Notes: generated by a model from the letters alone, not told the origin. 64,000 bases of DNA from Rudaeicoccus suwonensis (GCF_007829035.1 NZ_VIVQ01000001.1:620001-684000), one strand, 5' to 3'. Shown: positions 51,290 to 61,249, numbered from the stretch's first letter. Made by a program: numbers and translations.

Positions 51290-51900
51290 TATTCAGTCGC
51301 CGTGGGATCAGTCTTGATGGTTGAAACGCGCCAACCATTCTTCCAATCAAGGCCGAAAACGAGCCCTTGGTTCGCATCGGCTGGGTAGGTCTTCAGGACG
51401 TGATTCGACTGATCGAGTCGAGCACCTTTCAGGGGCGACACGACCGCAGTGATGACATTCTCATTACTAGGGTCCAGATTTGCATACGTTCGAACAATGG
51501 AGAACTGCGGACCGCTGAATCGTTCTCGGTGACTGGATAGGTAAGCAGCGGAGTCCTCAAAGTTGGCGCAGGTCTTGCACGAGTCGAGACTGAGGGGCTC
51601 AAGAACGCCAGGTTTCGGATTTTGCCCCAACCGGTTGACTAGGTCGATGTAGTACCTGGCGAAAGCTTCAGCACCGGCTGCGGTGTGCTGGCGAGCGGGC
51701 TCCGGCACTCCCGGTGCGCCCGCGGCCGTGCCGCTGGGACTCGGCGACGCCGATGTGCTCGTCGTGCTCGACGCCTTCGACGACGGTGTGATCACCGGCA
51801 CCGACGACCCGGCAGCCTCGCTCGACGAACCACCGCAACCGGCCACTCCGACGAGACCGATCATCGTCAGACCGGCCACAAACACGCGTGACGGAACCAT
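51289..51900 (-). CDS. DUF6318-like lipoprotein
   Basis: The 203-residue protein has a signal sequence ending in the lipobox VAGC followed by GGSSSE, a Ser/Thr-rich linker, and a folded domain containing AEAFARYYIDLVNR and DSCKTCANFED. This fits the DUF6318 family of actinobacterial lipoproteins. ATG 51900 has AGGAGG six bases upstream, which I prefer to the GTG two codons earlier. It is coupled to the secreted protein gene downstream. Function unknown. Confidence 0.8.
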   Translation of the reverse strand: MVPSRVFVAGLTMIGLVGVAGCGGSSSEAAGSSVPVITPSSKASSTTSTSASPSPSGTAAGAPGVPEPARQHTAAGAEAFARYYIDLVNRLGQNPKPGVLEPLSLDSCKTCANFEDSAAYLSSHRERFSGPQFSIVRTYANLDPSNENVITAVVSPLKGARLDQSNHVLKTYPADANQGLVFGLDWKNGWRVSTIKTDPTATE

Positions 51901-52007
51901 GCACACCCTCCTGAGAAATTCCTGAGTCCCTCAGTATTGTGCGCGATGATCGTCGATGGCGCGAGTCTCCGATGGAATTGTGTGGACAGTGCGATGCGCC
52001 ATCAGTC

Positions 52008-52730
52008 TCAGGCGGGTGGTGCCACCTGGGCTCCGGTCTGGCCGGAGCGACGCAGCGCGTCGGCGACGAAGCCGCTGGCCTTGAGCTCCTCGACGATCGA
52101 GCGAACGAAATCGATCGCCACCACGCTGCGGTCACGCGGCATCGCAACCGCCTGCTCGATCTGCATGAATGCCGGCTCGACCACTCGCATGTCGCTGTGC
52201 TGCTCGGCAAACGCGGTCACCGGTTGACGGATGCCGGCGCCCACCTCGAGACCTCCGGCAGCGAAGACGTCCACGCCTTCGGCGCCGCGCACGATCGTCG
52301 CGTGCTGCAGCGTCCGCGTGAGGAAGAGGTCGTATGCCGATCCCTCCTTGACGCCGATGCGCACGCCCGGCCGGTCCGCATCATCCACCGTGCGCACCGG
52401 CGACGCATCCGTCACGACGAAGATGCCTTCGATCACGGCATACGGCGCGGTGAAACTGACCTGCCGTGCCCGTGCCGGCTCGATCGCCAGGAAGCCGATG
52501 TCAGCGGAGCCGTCGGTCAGCTCCTCGAACGACTTACGGGCGGCGTCGAAGCACACGAACGTGCACTCGACACCCAACCGCGTCGCGATCTCAGCGGCCA
52601 GATCAACGGTCACACCACGTGGATGATCCGGATCGCCCTGCGCAAGAACGGGATTGCCGAGATTGATCGACGCGCGAAGTCGCCCGGTCGGTGCCAGCTC
52701 GTCGATGACGGCCGCGCTCAGTTCACTCAC
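52008..52730 (-). CDS. Solute-binding protein family 3 domain, without signal peptide
   Basis: The ~240-residue product matches the amino-acid-type periplasmic-binding fold: GRLRASINLGNPVLA, then GVTVDLAAEIATRLGVE and DIGFLAIEPARARQVSFTAPY. From the best start (GTG 52730) there is no signal peptide or lipobox; longer in-frame sequence upstream is not protein-like and overlaps the MFS gene. It may bind a ligand in the cytosol or represent an exported protein whose signal is lost. It sits 10 bp after the MFS gene on the same strand, so the two should be cotranscribed. Confidence 0.72.
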   Translation of the reverse strand: MSELSAAVIDELAPTGRLRASINLGNPVLAQGDPDHPRGVTVDLAAEIATRLGVECTFVCFDAARKSFEELTDGSADIGFLAIEPARARQVSFTAPYAVIEGIFVVTDASPVRTVDDADRPGVRIGVKEGSAYDLFLTRTLQHATIVRGAEGVDVFAAGGLEVGAGIRQPVTAFAEQHSDMRVVEPAFMQIEQAVAMPRDRSVVAIDFVRSIVEELKASGFVADALRRSGQTGAQVAPPA

Positions 52731-52740
52731 GAGCCTGAGG

Positions 52741-53988
52741 CTACGCGCCGCTGACGTCGGTATGGCGCTGCGCTGGTTCGCGCACGGCAGGGACCGTGGC
52801 CAGCGCGACGAGCGCGGCTGCACCCACGGCCAGCAGTGCATGCAGCACCCCGACGTGCTGGCCGAGGAATCCGAGCAACGGCGGCCCTGCCAGGAACGCG
52901 GTGTAGGCGATCGTGCTGACGACCGAGATCCGCGCGTGTGCACGCTTCGGATCGTCCGCCGCGGCACTCATGCCGATCGGGAAGCCCAGCGAGACACCGA
53001 CGCCCCAGACGGCGACTCCGGCATACGCAAGCCACGTAGGTGCGAACACGACGACGAGGCAACCGGCGATCGCCATACCGAAGCAGACGCGCAGCGCGGG
53101 AACTCGGCCGAAGTGGTCGATGAGGGAGGTGCCGACGAGCCGCCCGCACGTCATGAACGACAGGAAGGTCGCGAACGCCAGAATCCCCGCCCACTTCGGC
53201 ACATGGTGGCCCTCGACGAAGGCCACCGACATCCAGTCGTTGGCAGTGCCTTCGGTGAAGGCCGCGACCAGGGTGACCAGGCCGATCAACAACACGCGAC
53301 GTTCGCGCCAGGCTCCCCAGTGCGAGCTGGTTTCTTCGGGTTCGTCTGCAGGAGAGTCAATTTCGTGGTCGTCCTCTATGGCGTTGAAGCCGCGCACGCA
53401 CCAGATGGTGGTGGCGAGGATAAACGCCATTCCGATGAGCACGTGGGCAAGAATCGAGACGTGCGCCGCGGAAATCCCTGCGGCGATCAGGGCGGCGACG
53501 ACGGTGCCTCCGCTGAAGGCAGCGTGAAAGCGCGGCATGATCGACTTGCCCAGGCCGCGCTCGACGACGGTGCCCTTGAGGTTCATCGCGACATCCCATG
53601 AGCCCATCCCGAATCCGGCGACGAACAGGCAGATCGCGGCCAGGGCCACATTGCCGAGGCTGACGCCGATGGCAGCCCCGGCATACCCGGCGGTGGTGGC
53701 GCAACTGGCGATCAGCACGGTCCGCAACGAGCCGAGCCGGCCGGCCACCCAGCCGGACAGGGGGAGCCCGGCGACGCTGCCGGCGGACCCGGACAGCAGG
53801 AAGAGGCCTAGGCCGGCAGCGGACAGGCCGAGCTGCGCCTTGACGTCCGGGATCCGGGACGCAAAGGTCGCGAACGACGCACCGTTGAGCGCAAAAACCG
53901 CAATGACCGCCCACATTGCCCGCTGCAGCGCAACGCTGCGCTGCACGTCGTCCGGCAGGGCACGGGCTGCTGTGCTCGAAGTGGTCAT
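52741..53988 (-). CDS. MFS transporter
   Basis: The 415-residue protein has 12 predicted transmembrane helices and resembles the YbjJ-like MFS branch (helix 1 AVFALNGASFATFASRI, then GLGLFLLSGSAGSVAGLPLSGWVAGRLGS between helices 2 and 3). A CAGGAG ribosome site precedes ATG 53988. It is divergent from the LacI regulator, whose double operator lies between them, so expression probably depends on that regulator. Substrate unknown, perhaps a sugar or small metabolite. Confidence 0.87.
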   Translation of the reverse strand: MTTSSTAARALPDDVQRSVALQRAMWAVIAVFALNGASFATFASRIPDVKAQLGLSAAGLGLFLLSGSAGSVAGLPLSGWVAGRLGSLRTVLIASCATTAGYAGAAIGVSLGNVALAAICLFVAGFGMGSWDVAMNLKGTVVERGLGKSIMPRFHAAFSGGTVVAALIAAGISAAHVSILAHVLIGMAFILATTIWCVRGFNAIEDDHEIDSPADEPEETSSHWGAWRERRVLLIGLVTLVAAFTEGTANDWMSVAFVEGHHVPKWAGILAFATFLSFMTCGRLVGTSLIDHFGRVPALRVCFGMAIAGCLVVVFAPTWLAYAGVAVWGVGVSLGFPIGMSAAADDPKRAHARISVVSTIAYTAFLAGPPLLGFLGQHVGVLHALLAVGAAALVALATVPAVREPAQRHTDVSGA

Positions 53989-54076
53989 TGGGTTCCAACT
54001 CCTGGGTGGATCACGTGCGAGTGGTGCGGGATGTCATCGGTTGTCGTAAGGGATGCGCGTTGGCGCACAATGATTG

Positions 54077-54102
54077 TCGAATCGATTCGACGAATCGATT
54101 CG
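54077..54102. promoter_or_regulatory. Double palindromic operator, likely LacI-type
   Basis: CGAATCGATTCG occurs at 54078-54089 and again at 54091-54102. Both are perfect palindromes with a central CG, as in LacI-family sites, placed 13 bp apart just upstream of the LacI-family gene. Confidence 0.75.
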
Positions 54103-54116
54103 ATAGTCTGCTACCC

Positions 54117-55205
54117 ATGTCAGTGACAGGTCAAGCGGGACGCAACGGTCGAGCCACTTTGCGAGATGTCGCCGAGCTCGCCGGAGTGGCCACCTCGACG
54201 GCGTCACTGGTCTTCAGCGGCAACAAGCCGGTGGCTGCCGAAACCGCTGAACGTGTCCGTGCCGCAGCGCTCGACCTCGGGTATGCCGGGCCGCACCCGA
54301 TGGCATCCTCGTTGCGAAACGGCCGCAGTGGCGTCATCGCGGCGGTCGTCGAGCGGCGAATCCTGCACGCGTTCCGCGATCCGTTCGTGGTGGCCGTGCT
54401 CGACGGGCTGGCGCAGGTGGTCGGAGAGCTCGGTTGCGGGCTGTTGTTGCTGCCGGACGTGAGCGAAGGTCATGGTGACCAGGCTCCGCAGCCGTCGCGG
54501 GTTGCGGCCGATGCGGTGGTCTTCCTGCTCTGCGGTGAGGAGCACAACGAGCTCGCGGACCAATTCCTCGCGCGTGGCATACCGGTCGTCGGCACGAGTT
54601 CGCCCACGGGCGACGAAGTCGTGCGGGTCGAGGTGCCCGAGCGGGCCGCAACCCGCGACGTCGCCCAACACCTGGCGGATCTGGGGCACACACGCGTCGC
54701 GCACGTGATGATGCCGTTGCGGTGGGGAAGCGGCCCCGGTCGGCGCACTGTCGGACAGGTGCGCGCGAGCGGCTTCCCTGATACGCGCGACCGCGCGCTC
54801 GGCGTGCTGGATGTCTTTGCCGATGCGGATCTCATCGAGGCTGCCGAGGCCGACTTCGCCTCCGGGCGAGCGGCGGCCGACGCGGCGCTGGATGCTCCGT
54901 CACCGCCGACCGCGATCATCGCCCAGAGCGACCTGCTCGCCGCCGGCGCAGTGCAGGCCGTGACACAGCGCGGGCTTCGTGTGCCGCAGGATGTCTCGGT
55001 CACCGGTTTCGACGGTGTCGCGTTGCCGTGGTTCGACCGCACGCTGACCACCATCGACCAGCGTCCGATGGCCAAGGGGCGCGCGCTCGGGGAGAAGGTG
55101 CGCGGGTTGCTCGAGGGGCAGCAGGTCGAGAGCTCCGTCTTCGAAGTCAGCCTGCGGATCGGCGACACCACCGGGCCTGCGCCAACGGAGACGATGCACG
55201 TCTGA
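54117..55205 (+). CDS. LacI-family transcriptional regulator
   Basis: The 362-residue protein has a typical N-terminal LacI helix-turn-helix ([20 protein letters not shown], residues ~13-32, with the hinge to ~60) followed by a periplasmic-binding-like effector domain ending in [14 protein letters not shown] and [12 protein letters not shown]. It should repress itself and the divergent MFS/solute-binding genes through the operator at 54077-54102. The effector is not known. An ATG at 54117 gives the family N-terminus; an upstream in-frame extension is unlikely. Confidence 0.88.
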   Translation: MSVTGQAGRNGRATLRDVAELAGVATSTASLVFSGNKPVAAETAERVRAAALDLGYAGPHPMASSLRNGRSGVIAAVVERRILHAFRDPFVVAVLDGLAQVVGELGCGLLLLPDVSEGHGDQAPQPSRVAADAVVFLLCGEEHNELADQFLARGIPVVGTSSPTGDEVVRVEVPERAATRDVAQHLADLGHTRVAHVMMPLRWGSGPGRRTVGQVRASGFPDTRDRALGVLDVFADADLIEAAEADFASGRAAADAALDAPSPPTAIIAQSDLLAAGAVQAVTQRGLRVPQDVSVTGFDGVALPWFDRTLTTIDQRPMAKGRALGEKVRGLLEGQQVESSVFEVSLRIGDTTGPAPTETMHV

Positions 55206-55380
55206 GGTTGGCGCGCACTACTCGTCGTGGGAGATCCGATCCGGCTCGCGGGTCGTGTCCACCTCACCGGCTACGATCGTGGTGCACGACTGGCGCAGGT
55301 GGGTCACCACCGGGGAGTGCACCGCTCGAGATCGCATCGCCCGCCTGGGTGCCCTCATCACTGATGAGGAGTATGTCGAA

Positions 55381-56225
55381 ATGCATTCGCAGGCAAGGCT
55401 TTTGGATGGAACCGCAGTGGCGCGCGAGGCGAATGCCACAACTGCGACGCGGGCTGCAGCGTTCGCCCAAAGAACTGGCAGGCGGCCGTTGCTCGCCACT
55501 GTGCTCATCGGCGACGACCCCGCGTCGCAGACCTATGTCGCGATGAAGCAACGGCAGTGCGAACGGCTCGGGATCGACTCCCGTCACGTCGCACTGGATG
55601 CCGCATGTGCCACGGTCGAGGCCGTTGCAGCAGTCGCTGCACTGTCGGCGGACGTGGTGGTCGACGGGATTCTCGTGCAGCACCCCGCGCCGCGCCAGAT
55701 CGACGAACGCGCAGTTTGCGAAGCCATCGACCCGAGCAAGGACGTCGACGGTGTCACACTCGCGAGCTTCGCCGCGATGGCAATGGGAGACGACTGCTTT
55801 CGATCGTGCATCCCGCCGGAATCGTCGATCTGCTGGCGGCGTATGACATCCCGGTGGCCGGCCGCACTGCGTGTGTGGTCGGCCGTAGCGCGATCCTCGG
55901 CAAACCGGTGGCGATGTTGTTGTTGCAGCAGGACGCGACCGTGGCCATCTGTCATTCGCGCACGCCGGATCTGGCCGCAGAGGTCGGGCGGGCTGACATC
56001 GTGGTCGCTGCCGTCGGTCGTGCCGAGCTGATCAAGGGGGAGTGGATCAAGCCGGGTGCCGTCGTCGTCGACGCGGGCTACAACGAGGGAAATGTCGGCG
56101 ACGTCGAATTCGCCACTGCAGCAACACGATCGGCATACATCACGCCGGTGCCTGGAGGTGTCGGGCCGATGACGATCGCCACGCTGATGTCGCAGACGGT
56201 CACCGCCGCGGAACGACGCGAATGA
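55381..56225 (+). pseudogene. folD: folD (methylenetetrahydrofolate dehydrogenase/cyclohydrolase) with a -1 frameshift
   Basis: The first half reads in one frame from ATG 55381: [17 protein letters not shown] (with the catalytic lysine) and [13 protein letters not shown]. Downstream, the NADP-binding half continues in another frame from [17 protein letters not shown] through [17 protein letters not shown] to [14 protein letters not shown]. The switch falls at 55812-55816, where one extra base in a CCCGCC run would restore a normal ~280-residue FolD. As read, the full enzyme is not made. A sequencing error is possible. FolD is usually needed for one-carbon metabolism, so a second copy would be expected if this is real. 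Its end lies 3 bp from dnaE2. Confidence 0.8.
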
Positions 56226-56228
56226 CGA

Positions 56229-59200
56229 TCACTGGAAGTCACGCGAGCGGGTGCGCACGTGGATGGTCAGGTGTTCGAGCTTGTCCGCCACCAGATTGAC
56301 GACACCCTCCTTCGACCGTTCGAGTATGCCGCGCACCACCATCGCGGGCGCCGCTCTGGCGATGCGGCGGTGTCGATGCCAGACACCGCGGGACACGATG
56401 ACGTTGAGGATCCCGGTTTCGTCTTCGAGGTTGAGGAAGGTGATGCCGCTGGCGGTCGCCGGCCGTTGCCGATGCGTCACAACCCCGGCGACATGGATCC
56501 GCCGGCCGGTCTCGAAGTGCAGCAACTGGGTGATCGGCAGCACTCCGCGGGCATCCATGTCGGCGCGACAGTGCTGCATGGGATGGTCGGCCGGGCTGAT
56601 GCCGGTCGACTGCAGGTCGTGCGCCAGCAACTCGCCCAGGCTGAGTTCCGGCAGCAGCGGAGGCTGGTAGGGCACCCGCACCTCCAGCTGGCCGGAGCGG
56701 ATCGATGCTGCCTCGGCTGACTGCCATAGCGCCGCGCGTCTGGAGCCGGCCATCGAGTCGAGCGCACCCGAGAGCGACAGCGCCTCCATCTGCTCGGTGG
56801 TCAGTTCCGTCCGGCGCGCCAGATCGGCGAGGTCGCGGTAGGGCCCACCGAGATTGCGTTGCTGCACGATGCGCTCGGCAGGTGCCGCGCCCAACGCGGT
56901 GATGTCGGCCAGGCCGAGGCGCACAGCGTGCTGCCAGTCGCGGCGATGCTCCTGCCAGTCCGGGGGTGCAGCTGCATCGAATTCGCCGATGTCCGTGTGT
57001 GCATGATCGTGCAAGCACTCGTCGCGGCCGCCTCGGCGGGCCAGTGCGTCGGCTGACTCGGGTTCGAGGTCGGCGTACACCGACGAGTGGACGATGTCGG
57101 GCGACAGTACGGTCACGCCGTGCCGGCGGGCATCGCCGGTGAGGGTCTGCGGGGAGTAGAAACCCATCGGCTGCGCACGCAGCAGGGCAGCCAGGAAGGC
57201 CGCCGGGTAGTGCAGTTTGAGCCACGAACTGGCATAGACCAGCACCGCGAAACTCAACGCGTGCGACTCGGCGAAACCGAAGTTCGCGAAGGCCTCGATC
57301 TTGTTGTAGATCTCATTGGCGACGTCATCGGACAGACCGTTGGCCGCCATACCGGCGAACAGTTTGGCGCGCAGCGAATCCATACGTTCGACACCGCGTT
57401 TGGAACCCATCGCCCTGCGCAGCAGGTCGGCATCGGCGGACGTGCACCCACCGACCGCGATCGCCATCTGCATCAGTTGCTCCTGAAAGAGCGGCACACC
57501 GAGGGTGCGCTCGAGCACGTCCTTCAGCAGTGGGTGCGCGTAAGTGACGTCTTCCTGGCCGGTGCGCCGACGGATGTAGGGGTGCACGGCGCCACCCTGG
57601 ATCGGCCCGGGGCGGATCAGACCGATTTCGATCGCAAGGTCGTAGAAGGAGCGCGGTTTCAGCCGGGGAAGGGTGCCCATCTGGGCGCGACTCTCGACCT
57701 GGAAGACGCCGATCGAATCGGCCCGGCACAGCATGTCGTAGACACCCGGCTCGTTGCGGGGGATGGTCTGGATCCGCCACTGCTCATCGAAATGGCGTTC
57801 GACAAGGTCGAAGGTGTGCTGCAGCGCGGAGAGCATCCCGAGTCCTAACAAGTCGAACTTCACCAGGCCCATCCAGGCGCAGTCCTCCTTATCCCATTGC
57901 AGGACAGTGCGATTGGTCATACGCGCGTGTTCGATCGGGCAGACCTCACCCACCGGACGATCGGTGAGCACCATGCCGCCGGAGTGGATGCCGAGGTGAC
58001 GCGGGTAGCCCAGCACCTGGTGCGCCAGGTCGATGACAGGGGCCGGGATGTCGTGATCCTGGCTCGAAATCTCAGCGCCCCAACGCTCGACCTGGCGAGA
58101 CCAGGCATCCTGCTGGCCCTGGCTGGCGCCGAGGGCCTTGGCCATGTCGCGCACGGCGTTCTTGGGCCGGTAGGTGACGACATTGGCGACCTGGGCCGCG
58201 TTGTGCCGGCCGTAGCGGTCGTAGACGTGCTGGATGACCTCCTCTCGTCGGGCCGAGTCGAAATCGACGTCGATGTCAGGCGCCTCCGCGCGCAACTCGG
58301 ACAGGAATCGCTCGAACGGCAGACCGTAGAAGATCGGGTCGACCACCGTGATGCCCAGGACGTAACACACCGCCGAAGCCGCCGCCGATCCTCGCCCCTG
58401 GCACAGGATCCCGTGGTTGAGAGCAAACTGAACGATTTCGTCAACGATCAGGAAATAGCCCGGAAAGTCTTTGGCTTCAATGACTTTCAGCTCACGTTCG
58501 AGGCGTTCGTATGCCGCAGTGTTGTCCGCCGGGTAGTGCTTCGCCGCGCCGCGCATCGTGAGTTCACGCAACCAGCTCATCGGGGTGTGGCCGTCGGGAA
58601 CCTCCTGCCGCGGTAGTCGTGGCGTGGCCGCGCGAAGGCTGAAACCCAGATCGTCCGCCAACTCGACCGTGCGTTCGACCGCACCGGGGAATCGTGCGAA
58701 CCGGGCCGCCATCTCGGCGCCGCTACGGATGTGGGCGCCGGGGGTCCCGGGCAACCAGCCGTCGAGTTCTTCCAGGCTGCGCCGCGCGCGGACGGCGGCC
58801 AGGGCGGTCGACAGGGGGTACTGCCCAGGGTTGGCGTAGTGCACCGCGTTGGTCGCGACCGTCTGCGCTCCCGCTTCGAGCGCGACCGCGGCCAGTCGGT
58901 CACACCGGGTGCTGTCGCCCGGCGAACCATGATCGGTCAACTCGACGAAGACGTTCGATCGGCCGAAAAGCATTTGTAGATGGCGTAATTCGGTGACTGC
59001 AGCAGCGTGGCCGTGGATCTCTAGCGCTCGCGGGACGCTGCCCTTGCGGCATCCGGTGAGCACCGTCCACTCACCCGCAGCCTCCGCGGCGACCGCGTCG
59101 AGGTCGTAGACCGGACGGCCTTTCTCCGCGCCCTCGGCCAACTGGGCGGTGGTGATGGTGCGGGCCAGCCGTCGATAGCCGCCCTCGCCGCGTGCCAACA

Positions 59201-59642
59201 CCACCAGGTGGGTGCCCTCGGGGTCGGCGTGACCGTTCTGCGGCGCGGTCAGATCCAGCGACAACTCTGCGCCGAAAACCGTTGTCAGGCCGAGGGTGTC
59301 GGCTGCCTCGGCGAGACGCACCACGCCATACAGTCCGTCGTGATCGGTCAGTGCCAGACCGTGCAGGCGATGCTGGGCGGCTGCGGTCGCCAGAGCCTCC
59401 GGTGATGCGGCACCGTCGAGGAAGCTGTAGTGCGAGTGCGCATGCAACTCGGCATAGGGCACCACGGGTCCGGTGTCGAGCTGAAGATCCGGAGCCTTGA
59501 ACGGTTGCCGTTTGCGGGACCAGCCGGGTGCGTCACCGCCGTCTGCGGGGCGGCTGAAATCCTCGCGGTCGGGTGGGCGCACGCCCTGCGAGAGCGCCTG
59601 CTCCAGCTGGGACCAGGGGATGGCCGGATTAGACCAGCCCAT
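56229..59642 (-). CDS. dnaE2: Error-prone DNA polymerase III alpha subunit DnaE2
   Basis: The 1137-residue protein is a full DnaE2. The N-terminal PHP domain begins with YAELHAHSHYSFLDGA near residue 62. The polymerase palm has the catalytic aspartates in PDIDVDFDS near residue 455, followed by GRGSAAASAVCY and the tandem HhH and OB-fold C-terminus. In mycobacteria DnaE2 is the translesion polymerase of the SOS mutasome that acts with ImuA' and ImuB; here it is encoded 12 bp after imuB. It converges on folD. Confidence 0.95.
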   Translation of the reverse strand: MGWSNPAIPWSQLEQALSQGVRPPDREDFSRPADGGDAPGWSRKRQPFKAPDLQLDTGPVVPYAELHAHSHYSFLDGAASPEALATAAAQHRLHGLALTDHDGLYGVVRLAEAADTLGLTTVFGAELSLDLTAPQNGHADPEGTHLVVLARGEGGYRRLARTITTAQLAEGAEKGRPVYDLDAVAAEAAGEWTVLTGCRKGSVPRALEIHGHAAAVTELRHLQMLFGRSNVFVELTDHGSPGDSTRCDRLAAVALEAGAQTVATNAVHYANPGQYPLSTALAAVRARRSLEELDGWLPGTPGAHIRSGAEMAARFARFPGAVERTVELADDLGFSLRAATPRLPRQEVPDGHTPMSWLRELTMRGAAKHYPADNTAAYERLERELKVIEAKDFPGYFLIVDEIVQFALNHGILCQGRGSAAASAVCYVLGITVVDPIFYGLPFERFLSELRAEAPDIDVDFDSARREEVIQHVYDRYGRHNAAQVANVVTYRPKNAVRDMAKALGASQGQQDAWSRQVERWGAEISSQDHDIPAPVIDLAHQVLGYPRHLGIHSGGMVLTDRPVGEVCPIEHARMTNRTVLQWDKEDCAWMGLVKFDLLGLGMLSALQHTFDLVERHFDEQWRIQTIPRNEPGVYDMLCRADSIGVFQVESRAQMGTLPRLKPRSFYDLAIEIGLIRPGPIQGGAVHPYIRRRTGQEDVTYAHPLLKDVLERTLGVPLFQEQLMQMAIAVGGCTSADADLLRRAMGSKRGVERMDSLRAKLFAGMAANGLSDDVANEIYNKIEAFANFGFAESHALSFAVLVYASSWLKLHYPAAFLAALLRAQPMGFYSPQTLTGDARRHGVTVLSPDIVHSSVYADLEPESADALARRGGRDECLHDHAHTDIGEFDAAAPPDWQEHRRDWQHAVRLGLADITALGAAPAERIVQQRNLGGPYRDLADLARRTELTTEQMEALSLSGALDSMAGSRRAALWQSAEAASIRSGQLEVRVPYQPPLLPELSLGELLAHDLQSTGISPADHPMQHCRADMDARGVLPITQLLHFETGRRIHVAGVVTHRQRPATASGITFLNLEDETGILNVIVSRGVWHRHRRIARAAPAMVVRGILERSKEGVVNLVADKLEHLTIHVRTRSRDFQ

Positions 59643-59653
59643 GACCGGCGCCC

Positions 59654-61249
59654 TCAGTCATAGCGGCCCTCGGCCCACCACTGCCGACCGTCGGTGATCA
59701 CCAGCCAGGCGGCATCATCGTTGTCTGCCAGTTGAAACCTGTTGACTGTTGCGGGGTTTCGCCACCACCGCTGGTTGATCGGCCACGGGCCGGCCCATGA
59801 GGTGATGCGCCGCCGGTCGGTCGGTAGCAGCAACCAGACCGGCTCCGAGCGCAGTGCGCCGCGCTCGTTGACGGTCACTGCGGTGCCGTCGGCTGTGTGC
59901 ACCCGCACCGTGAGAGCCTGCGCGAACACTGTGGCCGGAGCAGGGCCGGGCATGCTGCCTGGCCAGGGTTGCTCCAGTCGTCGCTCGCGCTCGGTCGGCA
60001 GCGCGTCGCCCCAGGGCCACAGGATCCGACGCTCATGCAGCAGACGCCCGCCGCCGACGGCGCTGGTCAGAACGCCGTCGTGACCCAGCCGGTGTTGCAG
60101 TCCGGTGAGAGCGAGCTCGATGCGCTCGTCGGGACGATCGCCCCACAGACCTTGAGCGTGATGTGCTGCGGCGTCCACGGATTCGGGTGAGATCTGCACG
60201 GTGCAGATGCGGTAGGGCAAGGCCTCGTCGTCGATGGTGGTGCTGTCGGTCGCGATGTCTTCGAGCTGCCAGCGCACTCGATCCAGGATCTCGGTCTGCC
60301 CGAACTGCCATGGGTGGCGCCAAATGCGCTCCAGCAGTCCGTCCGGCTCCAGCTGGACGCCCACCCGGATCTCGGTGCAGACCAGGGAGGAGTGGGTGAG
60401 CTGTTCGGTGAAGCGGGCGGCCGCCGGTCGGCACCGGGCGATGATCTGCTCGACCCGATCGGTTGGTGGCTCGAAATGGATGGTCGCGGTGAGATCGGCG
60501 GGAACGGTGCGCGCGTTCAGCGTCGGAGCGTCCTGGCCGCAGGCCAGCTTGTGGGCGTGCAGACCGGCGGCTCCGAAACGCGCGTGCACCTGATCGCGTG
60601 GCAGCTTTGCGAACTCGCCAAGGCGGCGAATGCCCATACGTTGCAACAGATGAGACATCTGTTTGTCGCAGGCGGTGCTCACTGGCAGCCCGGCGAGGAA
60701 GGCAGCCGAGCCACCGGGAGGTATGACGGTGACCGGTGTCGCGATGGTGGTGTTGCGGGCGGCGTGCTCGGCTGTGAAGAGCCCGTCGGCGACGGCCACG
60801 CGCAGATCGATGCTGGTGCGCAGGTCACGCTCGGCATACGTTCGCAGGTGGGAGAACAGTGCGTATGCCGCTTCGGATTCGCCGCCGTAGAACCGTCGCG
60901 GACCCTGCGCCTTGACCGCAGCGATGCCCGGCCGGACGACATGCACGTCAGGAACGATGTCCTCGATGATGCGGACCATAGGCTCGAAAGCACGGGTCTC
61001 GGCGAGGGTGTCCTGCGGCAGGACGATCAGATCGGGACACCGGTGTTGTGCCTGACGGAGGCGAAGACCGGCAGTTACGCCTTCGGCCACAGCCGCATCG
61101 GATGCGGCCACGATCACACTGCGGTCGGTGAGTGCCAGTGCTGCATCGGCGGGGATGCCCTGGATGAGACGAGTTGCCAGAACCGACCAGCCGGGGCACC
61201 ACAGCAACAGCACGCGGACCGGGTCGGCAGTGGCAGGTGAGGTGGTCAC
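59654..61249 (-). CDS. imuB: Y-family polymerase-like protein ImuB
   Basis: The ~531-residue protein has a Y-family polymerase fold, but the first catalytic Asp region is replaced (VLLLWCPGWSVLATRL instead of a DMDAFF-type motif), as in the catalytically inactive ImuB. A little-finger-like region and a C-terminal ImuB domain follow. A possible beta-clamp-binding stretch, AQGLWGD, lies near residue 390. The start GTG 61249 overlaps the imuA stop (GTGA). It should act as the mutasome hub linking the sliding clamp, ImuA' and DnaE2. Confidence 0.9.
   Translation of the reverse strand: MTTSPATADPVRVLLLWCPGWSVLATRLIQGIPADAALALTDRSVIVAASDAAVAEGVTAGLRLRQAQHRCPDLIVLPQDTLAETRAFEPMVRIIEDIVPDVHVVRPGIAAVKAQGPRRFYGGESEAAYALFSHLRTYAERDLRTSIDLRVAVADGLFTAEHAARNTTIATPVTVIPPGGSAAFLAGLPVSTACDKQMSHLLQRMGIRRLGEFAKLPRDQVHARFGAAGLHAHKLACGQDAPTLNARTVPADLTATIHFEPPTDRVEQIIARCRPAAARFTEQLTHSSLVCTEIRVGVQLEPDGLLERIWRHPWQFGQTEILDRVRWQLEDIATDSTTIDDEALPYRICTVQISPESVDAAAHHAQGLWGDRPDERIELALTGLQHRLGHDGVLTSAVGGGRLLHERRILWPWGDALPTERERRLEQPWPGSMPGPAPATVFAQALTVRVHTADGTAVTVNERGALRSEPVWLLLPTDRRRITSWAGPWPINQRWWRNPATVNRFQLADNDDAAWLVITDGRQWWAEGRYD

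Noticed and set aside
55255-55380. Upstream in-frame extension of folD from an earlier start
   Set aside because: FolD homologues start near the ATG at 55381, which has a GAGGAG-type ribosome site; the extra segment does not resemble any FolD N-terminus.
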